Assembly (NCBI GenBank): GCA_946807835.1
Contig: OX327694.1
Coordinates: 9,622,001-9,686,000 of the forward strand
Length of the DNA: 64,000 bases
Direction of reading: 5' to 3'
From: Ailanthus altissimus
Lineage: Eukaryota > Streptophyta > Magnoliopsida > Sapindales > Simaroubaceae
Made by a program: the position numbers and the translations under genes. How positions within the stretch are numbered: position 1 is the first letter of the stretch; every line of letters begins with the position of its first letter. The notes beneath the pieces were generated by a model. That model had not been told where the DNA came from. It was given only the letters and a program-made list of their open reading frames with translations, and did not search any database. This document shows positions 46,646 to 58,300 of the stretch, piece after piece.

Positions 46646-47998
46646 GAAATGGATTCATGGAATTAAAACCTTGACCATTTACACTTTTTCAACACTTAAT
46701 TATGAACCAATAGCCATTAGCCACCAAATGAATTAGAAAGTGATAGAATTAGTTAGTTTTTGACTAGATTTTAACTAATTTAGTTAGTGAATAGTTATTT
46801 GAATTTTTGGACCAATCAAATGCAACCATTTCTAACCAATGGCATTTTTGTAATTTGGATTTAGTTGGGGGTCTTTTTGGAAAGAAAAATGAAGGCTATA
46901 AAAGCGGAATAGTATTGAAAAAATAGACAATTCTAAACCAATTTGTCCCCCCCCCCCATTTGCATTTTCTCTCCAATTTTCTTTTATCTCCTTTTAAATT
47001 CAACAAATTTACATACTTCTCTTAGCAAATTAAGCCCCCAAACCCTTAATTAAACCCCTCTTCATCACGTTTCAAGGATCAATTTTGAGTTAGAAGGTGT
47101 TATTCAAGGTGAGTTGATGCTAATATTTTATTGAATTTGGATTTAGGGTTTTAAGGGTTAATGGATGAAATAGCCATATAAAATTAGGCATTTGTGCATT
47201 TAATTTGGTAAATTATAATTTTATTCATTATTTGTGTATTTTGGCATATTAAGGTGAAAGCTTGGCCAAGGATAGCCAAGGAAAGGAGAAGGAGAAGAAG
47301 TGAGACACAAGTGGAGCAATTAAGCTTATAAGGTTGGTGTACACTTTAGGTTGAAACTTAATATTTTTTTTACTTTAGGGAATTTAGTGTATATTTATGT
47401 GATTTAATAATATGATGGATGAGTGTGTTGAACTATTGCATTGAATAGATAATTATATTATTTCTAAATGAATTAAATATGTTTTGAAATATTGGATATT
47501 AAATAGTGGTCAAAATTGAAAAGAATTCGGCATAAATATGAATTTTGAGAAAAATAGGACTTGTATGAAAATTTTGAAAACAAATGGACTAATTTGTAAA
47601 TATCTAAAAATTTTAGGCCTTTATGTGAATTATTATAGAATTAGAACTTAAATATGACCTTTTGAAGAAACTGGGGCTTAATTACAAAATTTTAAAAAAT
47701 TTGGGCTTATAAGTGAAAAATTGAAAAATTTTGGGCTGAATTGTTAAATCTGAAAAATCAGAAACTTATTTGGGTATTTTTAAATATTCTAGACTTATAT
47801 GAAAACTTTTAAAACATTTGAGCTCATGTGTAATAGTTTAAAAAAATTTGGGCATGAACATGAATAGTAAAAAAATTGGGCATGTTTGTAATAATGAAAA
47901 AATATTTGTGTCTAAATACGAATAATGAGAAAAATTGAGTAAATGTGAATTTGTATAATAATTTAGTTTATTAATAATAATAATAATAAATTTGTGTT

Positions 47999-49479
47999 TG
48001 ATGTGATATTTTTATATCTTAAAATTAAGTGCAAGTATACACTATCGTATGCAAGTAATAAAGAGACTAAATAAGTCGGATGTCAAACCCACAGTATACA
48101 CTATCATATGCAAGTAATAAAGGGACTAAATAAGTCGGATGACGAATCCACAGGGATAATTTCTTCTTTTTAACCAATTACTAAAATTATGTCTTTCTAA
48201 TAATTATTCAGAAAAATAAAAATCTAAGAATGAATGTAGAAAATATAAAAACAAAACACATTGCAAAGAGATTTAGGTGATAGCAATATAGAGAAAACCT
48301 AGGATTAATACTATCCTTCAATATGCTTTCTAATTATTAATCTCTAATATTTAACTCTCTTAGTCTTTGTTATTAATCAAGACACTAATATATTCACAAG
48401 CTTTTTTCAAGGTCATGCAAGTATATCTTAATTTACCAAATACCTATATTCCTATGGTACTTGTAATAAATTAAGATTCATTAAGATTAAGTCTTATTGA
48501 TCATACATGCCAATTAGGTATATTTTTATCCTAAATTGAAACTTGCATATGCAACATTGAATGTTACTCTACAATCATGCATCAAATTACCTAGGTCTAA
48601 ATATTATGATACCTTTTCCAAGTTTATCAATAATATTACCAACTCATTCACCATATATTGGCCAGATTTATTGAAGCATTAAGATCAAGTAATTTAAATA
48701 TCAAAGAACTAAGCGTATTAAATATTTAAAAGATATGGCAATTAAGCACACATATTGAGTTTAAGTATTAACCTTAGAAAATAAGTTTAGCTCATGGCTA
48801 CAAGAGAACAGCAGTAAAAATAATAATAAATCATGATACAATCAATAGCAAACCGATATAGACGTCGAAATTGCTCTTAATTGTGCTGCCTAAAATCTCT
48901 TGATGCCGAAGAATGCCTTGAATCTCTCTCTAAAGTTGCTTTAATTAAACTCTTATTGCTCTCCAAGACTCATGCTCTGTATTCTTGGTGTTCTTGAATT
49001 GCTCTCAGTTGCTCTTGGATCATTCTTGACGTATGGGAACGAGTGGCTTTTTATAGGGATTGATATGAGCTTGAAAATCTCAATTCTCGTCGGACTAGGA
49101 CTCACGCTACCGCTGGGGCGCTATGCATTTGTCGCTGGGGTGACGCGTGAAATAGGCTTCACCGCTAGAGCGGTGGGATGTTAGCGCTAGCACGATAAAG
49201 GTCTGGCACTGGGGCACCAGATGCGACTTCAACAGGTCATTTTTCTTATTTTGATCATTGTTCCAGAGCTGGGGCAATAATCCTTGTGGTGTTAGGGCGA
49301 TAATCCTTGTGGCACTGGGGCGATGGACACATACTTTGAAAACTTTGCATTTTAGTCCCTATTTTCGTTCAAGTCCCTATAAATAACAATAAAGCACATA
49401 AATAACCATATATTCTCATAAAACCATAAAATATCAAAATAAAAATATGAGAAAATATATGACAATTTTTCCCTTATCA
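47999..49479 (-). mobile_element. solo LTR, family S1 (1481 bp, TSD GTGTT)
   Basis: Plus-strand ends TGATGTGATA (47999) and CCCTTATCA (49479), flanked by perfect GTGTT (47994-47998 and 49480-49484). The 3' LTR of the host element lacks it. The GC array (49100-49335) precedes, on the minus strand, the TATA box CCTATAAAAAGCC (about 49058-49046). A 59-bp tandem duplication (48036-48153) explains the extra length. The plus-strand open frame 48972-49184 is a reading of the array, not a gene. Confidence 0.9.
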
Positions 49480-50602
49480 GTGTTCAAAATTTTTAAAGAA
49501 AAATAATGTATTAATAATATTATTGAGACGCCCTAAATAAATAGGGTATTATAGCAGTACTGTACCATCTGCTTGTCTGATGACACCACTCTGTCTATCT
49601 AATTCGTTATCTGTTCTGGATCTAGTGGGTAGTCACCGAGTGGCCGATGCTAGATCACCATCTGATATCTGTTAGCCCATTAGCCAATTCATGATATCGT
49701 GTCAGTGTTTATTTTGGGCGCCTACTGAATTAATTGTAATTTATTAAAATTTTTAATAAATGAATTAATTAAATTATAAATATGATATGTGTATATATAT
49801 ATATATATATATTTGATCAATTGAAATGAGAAATTAAATAATATTTTGAGTTAATGAATTGATTAATTGATAAATTTTGATTTATTATTGTTATATGGCG
49901 ACATTGGTTATTATTAAAAAAATTTATTATTTATATATATGGTTTATTTGCAATAAGGATAATAAATCATTATTATACTATTTCAACTTTTGTGTACACC
50001 CACTAAGCTGTTGTGCTTAGCGCATTGGATTTACCATGCGCAGGTAGTAGAGTTACCGTCCCTAAAGACTAAAGGGTGAATATTTCTGCAGCAACTCAGA
50101 GTCGATCACATCCTCTGTATACATATAATTATATTTGGTAGATATTTTATTTGTCTGTAAACTATTGTATTTTATATTATGGACATTAATTATATGTACG
50201 TGTATGTATGTATTTCCTCAAAATTATTTTCTTTAAAACTATGATGATAAATGATATTTGTTTTGATAATATGTTGGATTTGAAATAGTTTGGTGAAGGT
50301 TTGATGTATTTAGATTGCAATATGAGTTGTGGATATTTGTTGAAAAAAGAGAAGATGGTTGAGAATTAATATTGAGATTTGGGAGTGTTTTCTTTTGTCA
50401 CAGGTAGTGTAAAGTTCAATTTTTAGAGGAGACTCTACCAGTTTTTCTCAATAAATATTTAATTTAAAAAAATAATTTACATTTAAGTGTGTTTTTAGTA
50501 AGATCGAATAATTATTTATTATTGTTTGTACTCGATGCTATCGTAGCATCCCCTAACTTGTGTCTTGATGAGAGGCGGGTGATGGGGGTTTTACATTATT
50601 AG

Positions 50603-50614
50603 TGGTATCAGAGC
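50603..50614 (+). promoter_or_regulatory. primer binding site of Tekay-type element
   Basis: TGGTATCAGAGC, a perfect match to the initiator tRNA-Met complement, 7 bp after the LTR end. It is one of the few fully kept functional sites here. Confidence 0.9.
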
Positions 50615-50684
50615 CCAGGTTTAGGCGTTTCTAGACCTAGATGTGTGTAGCATTTTGCGTGTGAATGCATTGAACTATATGTTT

Positions 50685-50690
<6 letters not shown>

Positions 50691-50772
<82 letters not shown>
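50691..50772. repeat. (GT)41 microsatellite
   Basis: 82 bp of uninterrupted GT in the leader of the Tekay-type element, flanked by GTAT words. Likely polymorphic. Confidence 0.95.
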
Positions 50773-50782
<10 letters not shown>

Positions 50783-50841
50783 TCGTAAGAGGATGTGACT
50801 CTGACCTGCAGAATTCTCTTCTGTCTTATATAGGATAAGAA

Positions 50842-51557
50842 ATGGAACCCTCTAACACCCCAAGAGTCAAGGGTGCTGATAGAAGTATTAGTGATAGCCC
50901 AGTCAGTGTAGCTAGGAAAGTTTCACAAGGGTCTTCCAGGCCGAGTTCTTTTAGCATATGGCCCGAGCTGCACCTCAGAAATCAGCCATAGAAAGGTTAG
51001 CAAAATATCGACCCATTGATTTTCATAGAAGGCGTAACGAGGATGCATCCGCTGCTGAGTATTGGTTTGAGCGCATAGAGAGAATTTTACAATAGCTTCA
51101 TTGCACAATGGAGGAAAGCTTGAAGTGTGCAATTTCTCTCTTACAGGAAGATGCCTACCAATGGTAGACCTTAATATCACAGATGGTACGACCTGAAGAG
51201 CGGACTTGGGATTTCTTTCAAAAAGAATTTTGAAGGAAATACATTGGCCGTATTTATATTGATAATATAAAGAGAGAATTTATTAATCTGAAGCAGCGAC
51301 AGAAGACTGTTACTGAATATGAGCAGGAATTTATAAGGCTGAGTAAGTATACTCTAGAGATTGTGGCTTCGGAGGCAGATAGATGTAGGCAATTTTAAGA
51401 TGGCCTGAATGATTACATATGCCTTCAGATTATGACGTTTTAGATTGAAGAATTTCAAAGACTAGTTTCTACAACGCTTAATGTAGAAAGGGTGAAGAAA
51501 GAAGAACAGGCTAGGAAAAATAGAAGCCAGCTAAAAAAAGGTCTATGACAATCTAGT
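50842..51557 (+). pseudogene. Tekay-type gag, capsid part (broken)
   Basis: ATG at 50842 begins MEPSNTPRVKG and runs into TAG at about 50992. Shifted frames then give the capsid core: EYWFERIERIL, CAISLLQEDAYQW, WDFFQKEF, KREFINLKQRQKTVTEYEQEF, LEIVASEADRCRQF and DGLNDYI. Stops replace Gln (TTACAATAG) and Trp (CAATGGTAG), explicable as C-to-T and G-to-A changes. Gag forms the particle that packages element RNA. Not functional. Confidence 0.8.
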
Positions 51558-52085
51558 ATGTCTCAGCTATCGAGTAAGAAATTTAAGAGACCTCAGACTA
51601 GTAGCCAACCATACGTGCTGAGGCAGAGACAAGGATCCTCTGTTAAGTTAGGACATCCGACATCTTCTGTGGCCAGTAACCCAGGGAGCACAGCGAGAGG
51701 ACCAGCCCTTGTATGTGAGCACTGTGGTAGAAAGCATTTGAGGGAATGTTGGAGATTGACAGGAGCGTGCTTTAAATATGGATCACATGATCATTTTCTA
51801 AAAGATTACTTGAGAAACAAGGGTAATTCTATTCCACCGATTGAGAGATCAACTACCACGGGTCAGAAAAGTAGGAGGCCCAGCCAGACAGATGTAGTAG
51901 GAAGCAGTCAGAAACAAGTACCTGCACCAGTGGGAAGACAGAAAACTCGGACCTCAGCACGTACTTATGCCATCAGGGCTCAAGAAGAGCAAGAAGCACT
52001 TGATGTTATCGTGAGTACAGTTTCTATCTTTGACGCCTTAGCTCATGCATTGATAAATCTAAGGTCCACTCATTCATATATTTGA
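51558..52085 (+). pseudogene. Tekay-type nucleocapsid and protease start (broken)
   Basis: A 175-codon open frame. After a basic, Ser/Gln-rich region, residues 53-83 hold the zinc knuckle area: CEHCGRKHLRECW, then CFKYGSHDHFLKDYL, in which the second and last Cys of the CX2CX4HX4C motif are Tyr (single G-to-A changes). The end of the frame is the protease start: the family DPGSTHS active site reads NLRSTHS (residues 166-172), so the catalytic Asp is Asn and Gly is Arg. Both RNA binding and proteolysis would be lost. TGA ends the frame at 52083. Confidence 0.8.
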
Positions 52086-52600
52086 ACTGTCATCCCTAGG
52101 AAAAGAAACATATAGGCTGACATGACTAAACATAAGGTATTAGTTAGTAATCTCTTAAGTCACAGTGTGATCGTGAATAAGGTATATCAAGGATGTCCAA
52201 TCTAGATACAGGGGTATGAATCTCCAGGCGATTTAATGGAATTGCCTTTTTAGGACTTTGATGTAATTTTAGGTATGGATTGGTTGTCACAGCATCGGGT
52301 TGTAATTGATTGTCGTCTAAAAAAAATTACTATTCAGACTGCAGTTGTAAAGGAGATAACTACGGTGAAAGAAAGGGTAGATTATCTCTCTAATGTTATT
52401 TCAGCCACTACTGCTAGAAGATTAATCAGGAAAGGGTGTGAAGCTTATCTGGCACACGTAGTTAAGTAGAGGAGAGATGGATCTAGACTTCAGCATATAC
52501 CCACTGTATGTGACTTTCCAAATGTATTTTTAGATGATTTACCTGGCTTTCCACCATAGATAGAAGTATAATTTATTATTGATGTTGTGCCAGGTACTAC
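52086..52600 (+). pseudogene. Tekay-type protease, second part (broken)
   Basis: Continues after stops: VLVSNLLSHSVIV, MELPF-DFDVILGMDWLSQHRVVIDC (52236-52310), and KGCEAYLAHVV (52431-52466). The FDVILGMDWL segment is the conserved C-terminal protease motif in chromoviruses. TAGs replace Trp or Gln at several places. Confidence 0.75.
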
Positions 52601-53159
52601 CCCAATATCTATTCCTCCTTACAAAATGGAACTTGTAAAGTTGAAGGAATTGAAGATACAATTCTAGGAGTTACTAGATAAGGGATTTATACGACCCAGT
52701 GTATCTCCGTGGGGCACACCGGTGTTGTTTGTGAAAAAGAAAGATGGGTCACTCAAACTGTATGTGGATTACAGACAGTTGAACAAGGTTACAATCAAGA
52801 ATAAATATCCCCTACCTATAACTGATGATTTATTTGACTAGTTGAGAGAAGCTAGTATCTTCTCCAAGATAGATTTGAGATCAGGGTATCATCAGTTAAG
52901 AGTGAAAGAGTTTGACATTCCGAAGACAGCTTTTTGAACTTGATACAGACTTTATGAGTTTGTTGTAATGCCATTTGAGCTGACGAATGCACCTACAGCC
53001 TTTATGGATTTGATGAACCGTATTTTTCGTCTGTACCTTGATCAATTGGTAGTGGTGTTTATTGATGATATTCTAATTTACTCTAAGACCTCAAAATAGC
53101 ATAATAGCCATCTTCGAACTGTATTACAAACTCTGAGAGAGCAAAAGCTATATGTTAAG
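52601..53159 (+). pseudogene. Tekay-type reverse transcriptase core (broken)
   Basis: Words in order: [52 protein letters not shown] (52733-52785), [62 protein letters not shown] (53048-53092). The catalytic [YF]xDD is kept as FIDD; the first catalytic Asp lies in KIDLRSG. Stops include TAG for Gln (QF*ELL, FD*LREA) and TGA in the AF*T region. The enzyme copied the element RNA. Dead copy. Confidence 0.85.
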
Positions 53160-53905
53160 TTGAGTAAGTATGAATTTTGGCTAAGCGAGATTTCTTTTCT
53201 GAGGCATATTGTGTTTATTGAAGGCATTAGAACTGATCCTAAGAAGATAGAAGCAATCTTGGAGTTGAAGCCACCAAGAAACGTTACGAAAGTCAAGAGC
53301 TTTCTCGGCTTAGCTAGTTATTACAGACGATTTGTGAAGGGGTTCTCCTCAATAGCAGCTCCATTGACTAAGGTACTCCAAAAGAATGTTAAGTTTGAGT
53401 GGAATAAGGAGTGCCAAGTAAGTTTTGAGAAGCTTAAGGCATTGTTGGTTTAAGCTACAGTTTTGACTCAGCCAGTGTCTGGAAAGAATTTTGTAATCTA
53501 CAATGATGCCTTACATAATGGCATTGGATATGTATTAATGCAAGAAGGAAAGGTGGTTGCTTATGCTTTCAGTCAGCTCAACACCCACGAGAAGAATTAT
53601 CCGACACATGATCTAGAACTAGCAGCCATAGTATTTGCTTTGAAGATATGGAGGCATTACTTATATGGGAAAGATATTACATTTATACTGATCATAAGTA
53701 TCTTAAGTATTTACCCACTTAGAAATAGCTTAATTTGAGATATAGAAGGTGGATGAAGTTGCTTAAGGATTATGATTGTGTCATTGACTATCATCCGGGA
53801 AAAGCGAATGTAGTAGCTAATGCTTGGAGTAGGAAATCTTTGGTTGCATTAAGGGCTTTAAATGCCTCTTTAAAGATAGCAGCTGATGCTGCAATAATAG
53901 CATAA
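53160..53905 (+). pseudogene. Tekay-type RT thumb, connection and RNase H (broken)
   Basis: Open 53160-53453 ([54 protein letters not shown]) and 53463-53738 ([66 protein letters not shown]). RNase H catalytic residues D (in YNDA), E (in DLELAA) are kept. A frameshift near 53690 moves TDHKYLKYL out of frame, and TAG stops follow. The tail VDYHPGKANVVA-like (53785-53820) ends the domain. Confidence 0.85.
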
Positions 53906-54603
53906 TTGAAAGTCCATCCTAGTTTGATCCAACAGAAACAAGATAAAAAGGTGATGATTATCCGCAGGCAAGTCCAAGAAGGGAAGGAAACCAATTTTGT
54001 AATAAAAGGGGATGATTGTTTGTACTTTAGAGAAAGACTATGTATGTCTCAAGATGATGAATTAAAGAAGACTATTCTAAAGGAAGCACATAGTAGTTCT
54101 TATACTATACACCCAGATAGCATGAAGATGTACCAATATGTGAAGACTCATTACTGGTGGCCTGATATGAAGAGGGATGTAGTAGATTATGTGACTAAGT
54201 GTATGACGTTTCAACAAGTGAAAGCTGAGCATCAGTTTCCATCAAGTCTACTACAGTCTATCTCGATACCGGAATGGAAGTGGGACCGTATTACTATAGA
54301 TTTTGTTATTGGTCTACCTCTCACTCGGAGCAAACAGGATGCAATTTAAGTGATTATAGATAGGTTGACTAAGTCAACGCATTTTCTACCAGTCAGGATT
54401 GACTACGTATTGGATAAACTGGCAGAAATGTATATTAAAGAGATAGTTAGGTTACATGGTGTGCCTGCATCCATTATATCAGATAGAGATCTGATGCTTA
54501 CATCTAGTTTTGGAAGAAATTACAGGAAGCCTTGGGTACTTAATTGAATTTCAGTACGTCCTTCCATCCATAGACAGATGGACAATCAGAGAGGGTAATT
54601 CAG
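53906..54603 (+). pseudogene. Tekay-type integrase zinc finger and core (broken)
   Basis: Open to 54349, then a TAA splits the frame at the core and it continues 54350-54547. The HHCC finger shows EAHSSSYTIHPDSMKMYQ...WWPDMKRDVVDYVTKCMTF, where the last Cys of the finger is Phe. The core has WDRITIDFVIGLP (first Asp), IISDRDLMLTSSF (second Asp), and after a TGA the third region TDGQSERVIQ with its Glu in frame (54576-54606; CAG-to-TAG just before). The catalytic triad can thus be traced, but two stops interrupt it. Confidence 0.85.
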
Positions 54604-55347
54604 GTGCTAGAAGATATGCTCAGAAGCTGTGTTATTGACTTTGAAGGAAGTTGGGTTGACCATCTTCCATTAATAGAATTTGCTTATAATAACAACTATC
54701 AGTCAAGTATCGGTATGGCATCTTATAAAGCACTGTATGGAAGGAGATGCAGGACACATCTATGCTGGACAGAACTTAGCGAAAATAAGCTGGTAGGTCT
54801 AGATTTAATAATACAAACTGAAGAGAAAGTGAAGATGATCAAAAAAAGACTAGAAGTCGCAACATTACGACAAAAAGCTTATGCGAACCTGAAAAGTAAA
54901 GATATTGAGTATGAAGTTGGGGATAAGGTCTTTCTGAAGGTATCTCCATGGAAAAAAGTATTGAGATTTGGGAAGAAGGGTAAGTTAAGTCCTAGGTTTA
55001 TCAGCCCAAATGAGATTATTGAGTGTGTGGGTCCGGTAGTCTACAGACTAGCTTTACCACCTGGATTGAAAAAGATACATAATGTGTTTCATGTATCTCT
55101 GCTGAGGAGATATCGATCAGATATTTCTCACGTTATCACAATTGAGAGCATTGATGTACAACCTGATTTAACATATGAAGAGGAATCGGTGAAAATATTA
55201 GATCAAGAAATCAAGAAGTTACAGAATAAAAAGGTTCCAGTGGTTAAGGTATTATGGACAAATCATAAGATTGAAGAGGCTACTTGGGAAAGTGAGGAAA
55301 TAATGCGACAGCAATACCGTCACTTGTTTCGATCACGTAAATTTTGA
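54604..55347 (+). pseudogene. Tekay-type integrase C-terminus with chromodomain
   Basis: The longest open frame in the window, 247 codons, but only the 3' part of pol (the frame is open upstream to about 54560). It starts in the core after SERVIQ (LEDMLRSCVIDF, EFAYNNNYQSSIGMASYKALYGRRC), then the GPY/F module (KLSPRFISPNEIIECVGPVVYRLALPP; the Gly and aromatic residue of the GP[YF] box are Ser and Asn), HNVFHVSLLRRY, and at about residues 190-243 a chromodomain with VPVVKVLWTNHKIEEATWE. Chromodomains direct chromovirus insertion to heterochromatin. The missing first aromatic residues and this order fit the Tekay type. Confidence 0.88.
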
Positions 55348-55375
55348 GGGCGAAATTTCTTAAAAGGTAAAGAAT
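55348..55375 (+). promoter_or_regulatory. polypurine tract of Tekay-type element
   Basis: GGGCGAAATTTCTTAAAAGG and AAAGAA immediately before the 3' LTR; the usual site where plus-strand DNA synthesis starts. Confidence 0.75.
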
Positions 55376-58300
55376 TGTAATACCCCGGAATATTTATTTA
55401 TTAGATTTTTTTATTTATTAGAATTATTTTTTATTTATTATGATTAAATTTATTTGTTAAGGGAAATAGAAGAATTTGATTGGTTGAAAAGGTATTAATA
55501 TGGTAAAAATGGATTCATGGAATTAAAACCTTGACCATTTACACTTTTCCAACAGCCATGAACCAATAGCCATTAGCCACCAAATGAACTGGAAAGTGAT
55601 AGAATTAGTTAGTTTTTGACTAGATTTTAACTAGTTTAGTTAGTGAATAGTTATTTGAATTTTTAGACTAATCAAATGCCACAATTTCTAACCAATTGTA
55701 TTTTTGTAATTTTGGATTTAGTTGGGGGTATGAAAAGAAAAATGAAGGCTATAAAAGGGAGAATAGTATTAAAAAATTAGACAATTCTAAACCCCTTTGC
55801 TGTCCCCCTCATTTGCATTTTCTCTCTAATTTTCTTTTATCCCCCTTTAAATTCAACAAATTTACATACTTCTCTTAGCAAATTCAGCCCCCAAACCCTT
55901 AATTAAACCCTTATTCATCACGTTTAAAGGATCAATTTTGAGTTAGAAGGTATTATTTAAGGTGAGTTGATGCTAAAATTTTATTGAATTTGGATTTAGG
56001 GTTTTAAGGGTTAATGGATGAAATAGCCATATAAAATTAGGCATTTGTGCATTTAATTTGGTAAATTATAATTTTATTCATTATTTGTGTATTTTGGCAT
56101 ATTAAGGTGAAAGCTTGGCCAAGGATAGCCAAGGGAAGGAGAAGGAGAAGATGTGAGACACAAGTGGAGCAATTAAGCTTATAAGGTTGGTGTATACTTT
56201 AGGTTGAAACTTAATATTTTTTTTACTTTAGGGAATTTAGTGTATATTTATGTGATTTAATAATATGATGGATGAGTGTGTTGAACTATTGCATTGAATA
56301 GATAATTATATTTTTTCTAAATGAATTAATATGTTTTGAACATTAGATATTAAATGGTGGTCAAAATTGAAAATAATTGGGCATAAATATGAATTTTGAG
56401 AAACAATAGGACTTATATAAAAATTTTAAAAAAATATGGACTAATTTATAAATATCTAAAATTTTTAGGCCTTTATGTAAATTATTATAGAATTAGAACT
56501 TAAATATGACTTTTTGAAGAAATTGAGGCTTATAAGTAGAAAATTAAAAACTTTTTGGCCTGAATTGTTAAATATAAAAAATTTGAAACTTATTTTGGTA
56601 TTTTTGAATATTCTTGACCTATATGAAAATATTTGAAACAATTGGGCTCATGTGTAAAATTTTAAAACATTTTAGGCATAAACGTGAATAGTATAAAATT
56701 CTAGGCCTATTTATAATAATGAAAAAATGTCTAAATATGAATAATGAGAAAATTTGAGTAAATGTGAATTTGTATAATAATTTAATTTATTATTAATAAT
56801 AATAATAAATTTGTATTAAAAAATTTTTAAAAAAAAATAATGTATTAATAATATTATTAAGACGCTCTAAGTAAATCTAAACATTTTTTTTTAGCAAAGA
56901 TTTTATTTTATATAATTAATATCTTTAAGATATTACATCAAATACCTTTGATACACAAATTAAAGGAATAACAGGATAAGATAAATACATTTCAAGATCA
57001 CCTAAATTAAGACTCTAGCAAAGAAGAGTAGCAACCATACCCAAACTGGGTAAAAACAGATACAAACCTTTCGGATAACAGACCTCCCATTCATATAGGA
57101 GGGAGATCCAGATCCCTTGAATAAGTGAAAAATTATTATTATATAAAATTAAAACTAGCTTAACTAGGGAGAAGATTTTGAATGCCCCAACAAAAACTTC
57201 GTCCAGAGGTAAACAGCAGCAGGTTCCTGCGTTAAGGGGAAGTCAGAATTGATGACGGGGCCAGTATTATTGACAAGGCCACAGCAACAAAATACACCAC
57301 CAAATAACTATCCTTCGCCTAATACAACCAAACCTCATATAGCAACATCCCAAACAAACGACAGTATTACAAGGCAAACAATAAATATGTTTAGTATCCC
57401 ATAAATAGATCATGAGTCAGCCACAACCCTGGTCGTTGATGGGGCATTTCTCGAACAGATCGGAGATGGGGAAAGGGGGGACACTGAAACGGCAGTAACT
57501 AGGTGCTTACCGCGGCGAGGGTCAGTGGTCACAGGAGAGAAACTGGCGATGCAAATGGGGGTTAGCATCGGCCGAAGAACACGTCATGGGGCCAAGGGGG
57601 TTCACGGATGGCTGTGAACGGTGGCGCACAATGCGGAGCCTCAGTAGTGAATGGTTGGAGATGCTGAACGCCGATGAAGAGGATGAGCGAGATTAAGATA
57701 CTTAGCCTGTCATCGGAACCAGAAATGAGCCCACCGAAGAGATGAAGAACGCCAGAGCACCGTCCGACCGCTAGGAAAGCCAGCAAAGGTCGACTTCTCA
57801 TGAGCGAACGAAGGGGTCAAAGGTGTCCAGCGAGTAGCAGACACACCGATGAAGTTACATCGGTAAGGCATGCTAGTTGTTGTAGGCTCGGCTGGGTCCA
57901 TTGAGCCACCGACGGTAAGCACAAATGACATCAAGCAGCCAAGTCAGTTGAACTCACCTTGCAGCAGGGCATCACGGCATTAAAGCCCTGACTGGTCACC
58001 GGAACCAGATAGAGCCAAATCGGAGATGAGGAGTTGGAAAAAACAAAGAAAAAGGAAAAGAAAAAAGGAGAAAGGATGGAGCAAGTAAGAACTAAGGCTA
58101 GAGGATGGATGTGTCCACAGGAAGAGGGGGCCTAAGCCCCCTCTTCGGTGGGTGTTTGTTGAAGGGACGGCGGCTGCTGGCTTTGGAGTTTAGAGAGTTT
58201 AGTGCTAGGGTTTTTTAAGTTACAATGCTTTTTTTAAGTAAACCTGAACATTGGCATGAGAGAATTAGTAGTTGGCATGCCAATAGGGTATTATAGCAGT

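Larger units (their letters stand above)
46398..50595 (+). repeat. 5' LTR of Tekay-type element
   Basis: 4198 bp as seen; about 2.7 kb without the S1 solo LTR at 47999-49479. It has a private ~117-bp tandem duplication near its start (46411-46645), absent from the 3' LTR. An AT microsatellite lies at about 49793-49811. The last part shares nearly every word with 58270-59309. Confidence 0.85.

Noticed and set aside
57562..57934. Two overlapping minus-strand frames as a gene
   Set aside because: They lie in the GC-rich body of the LINE-like retroposon, where GC content alone favours open frames; neither resembles a known protein.
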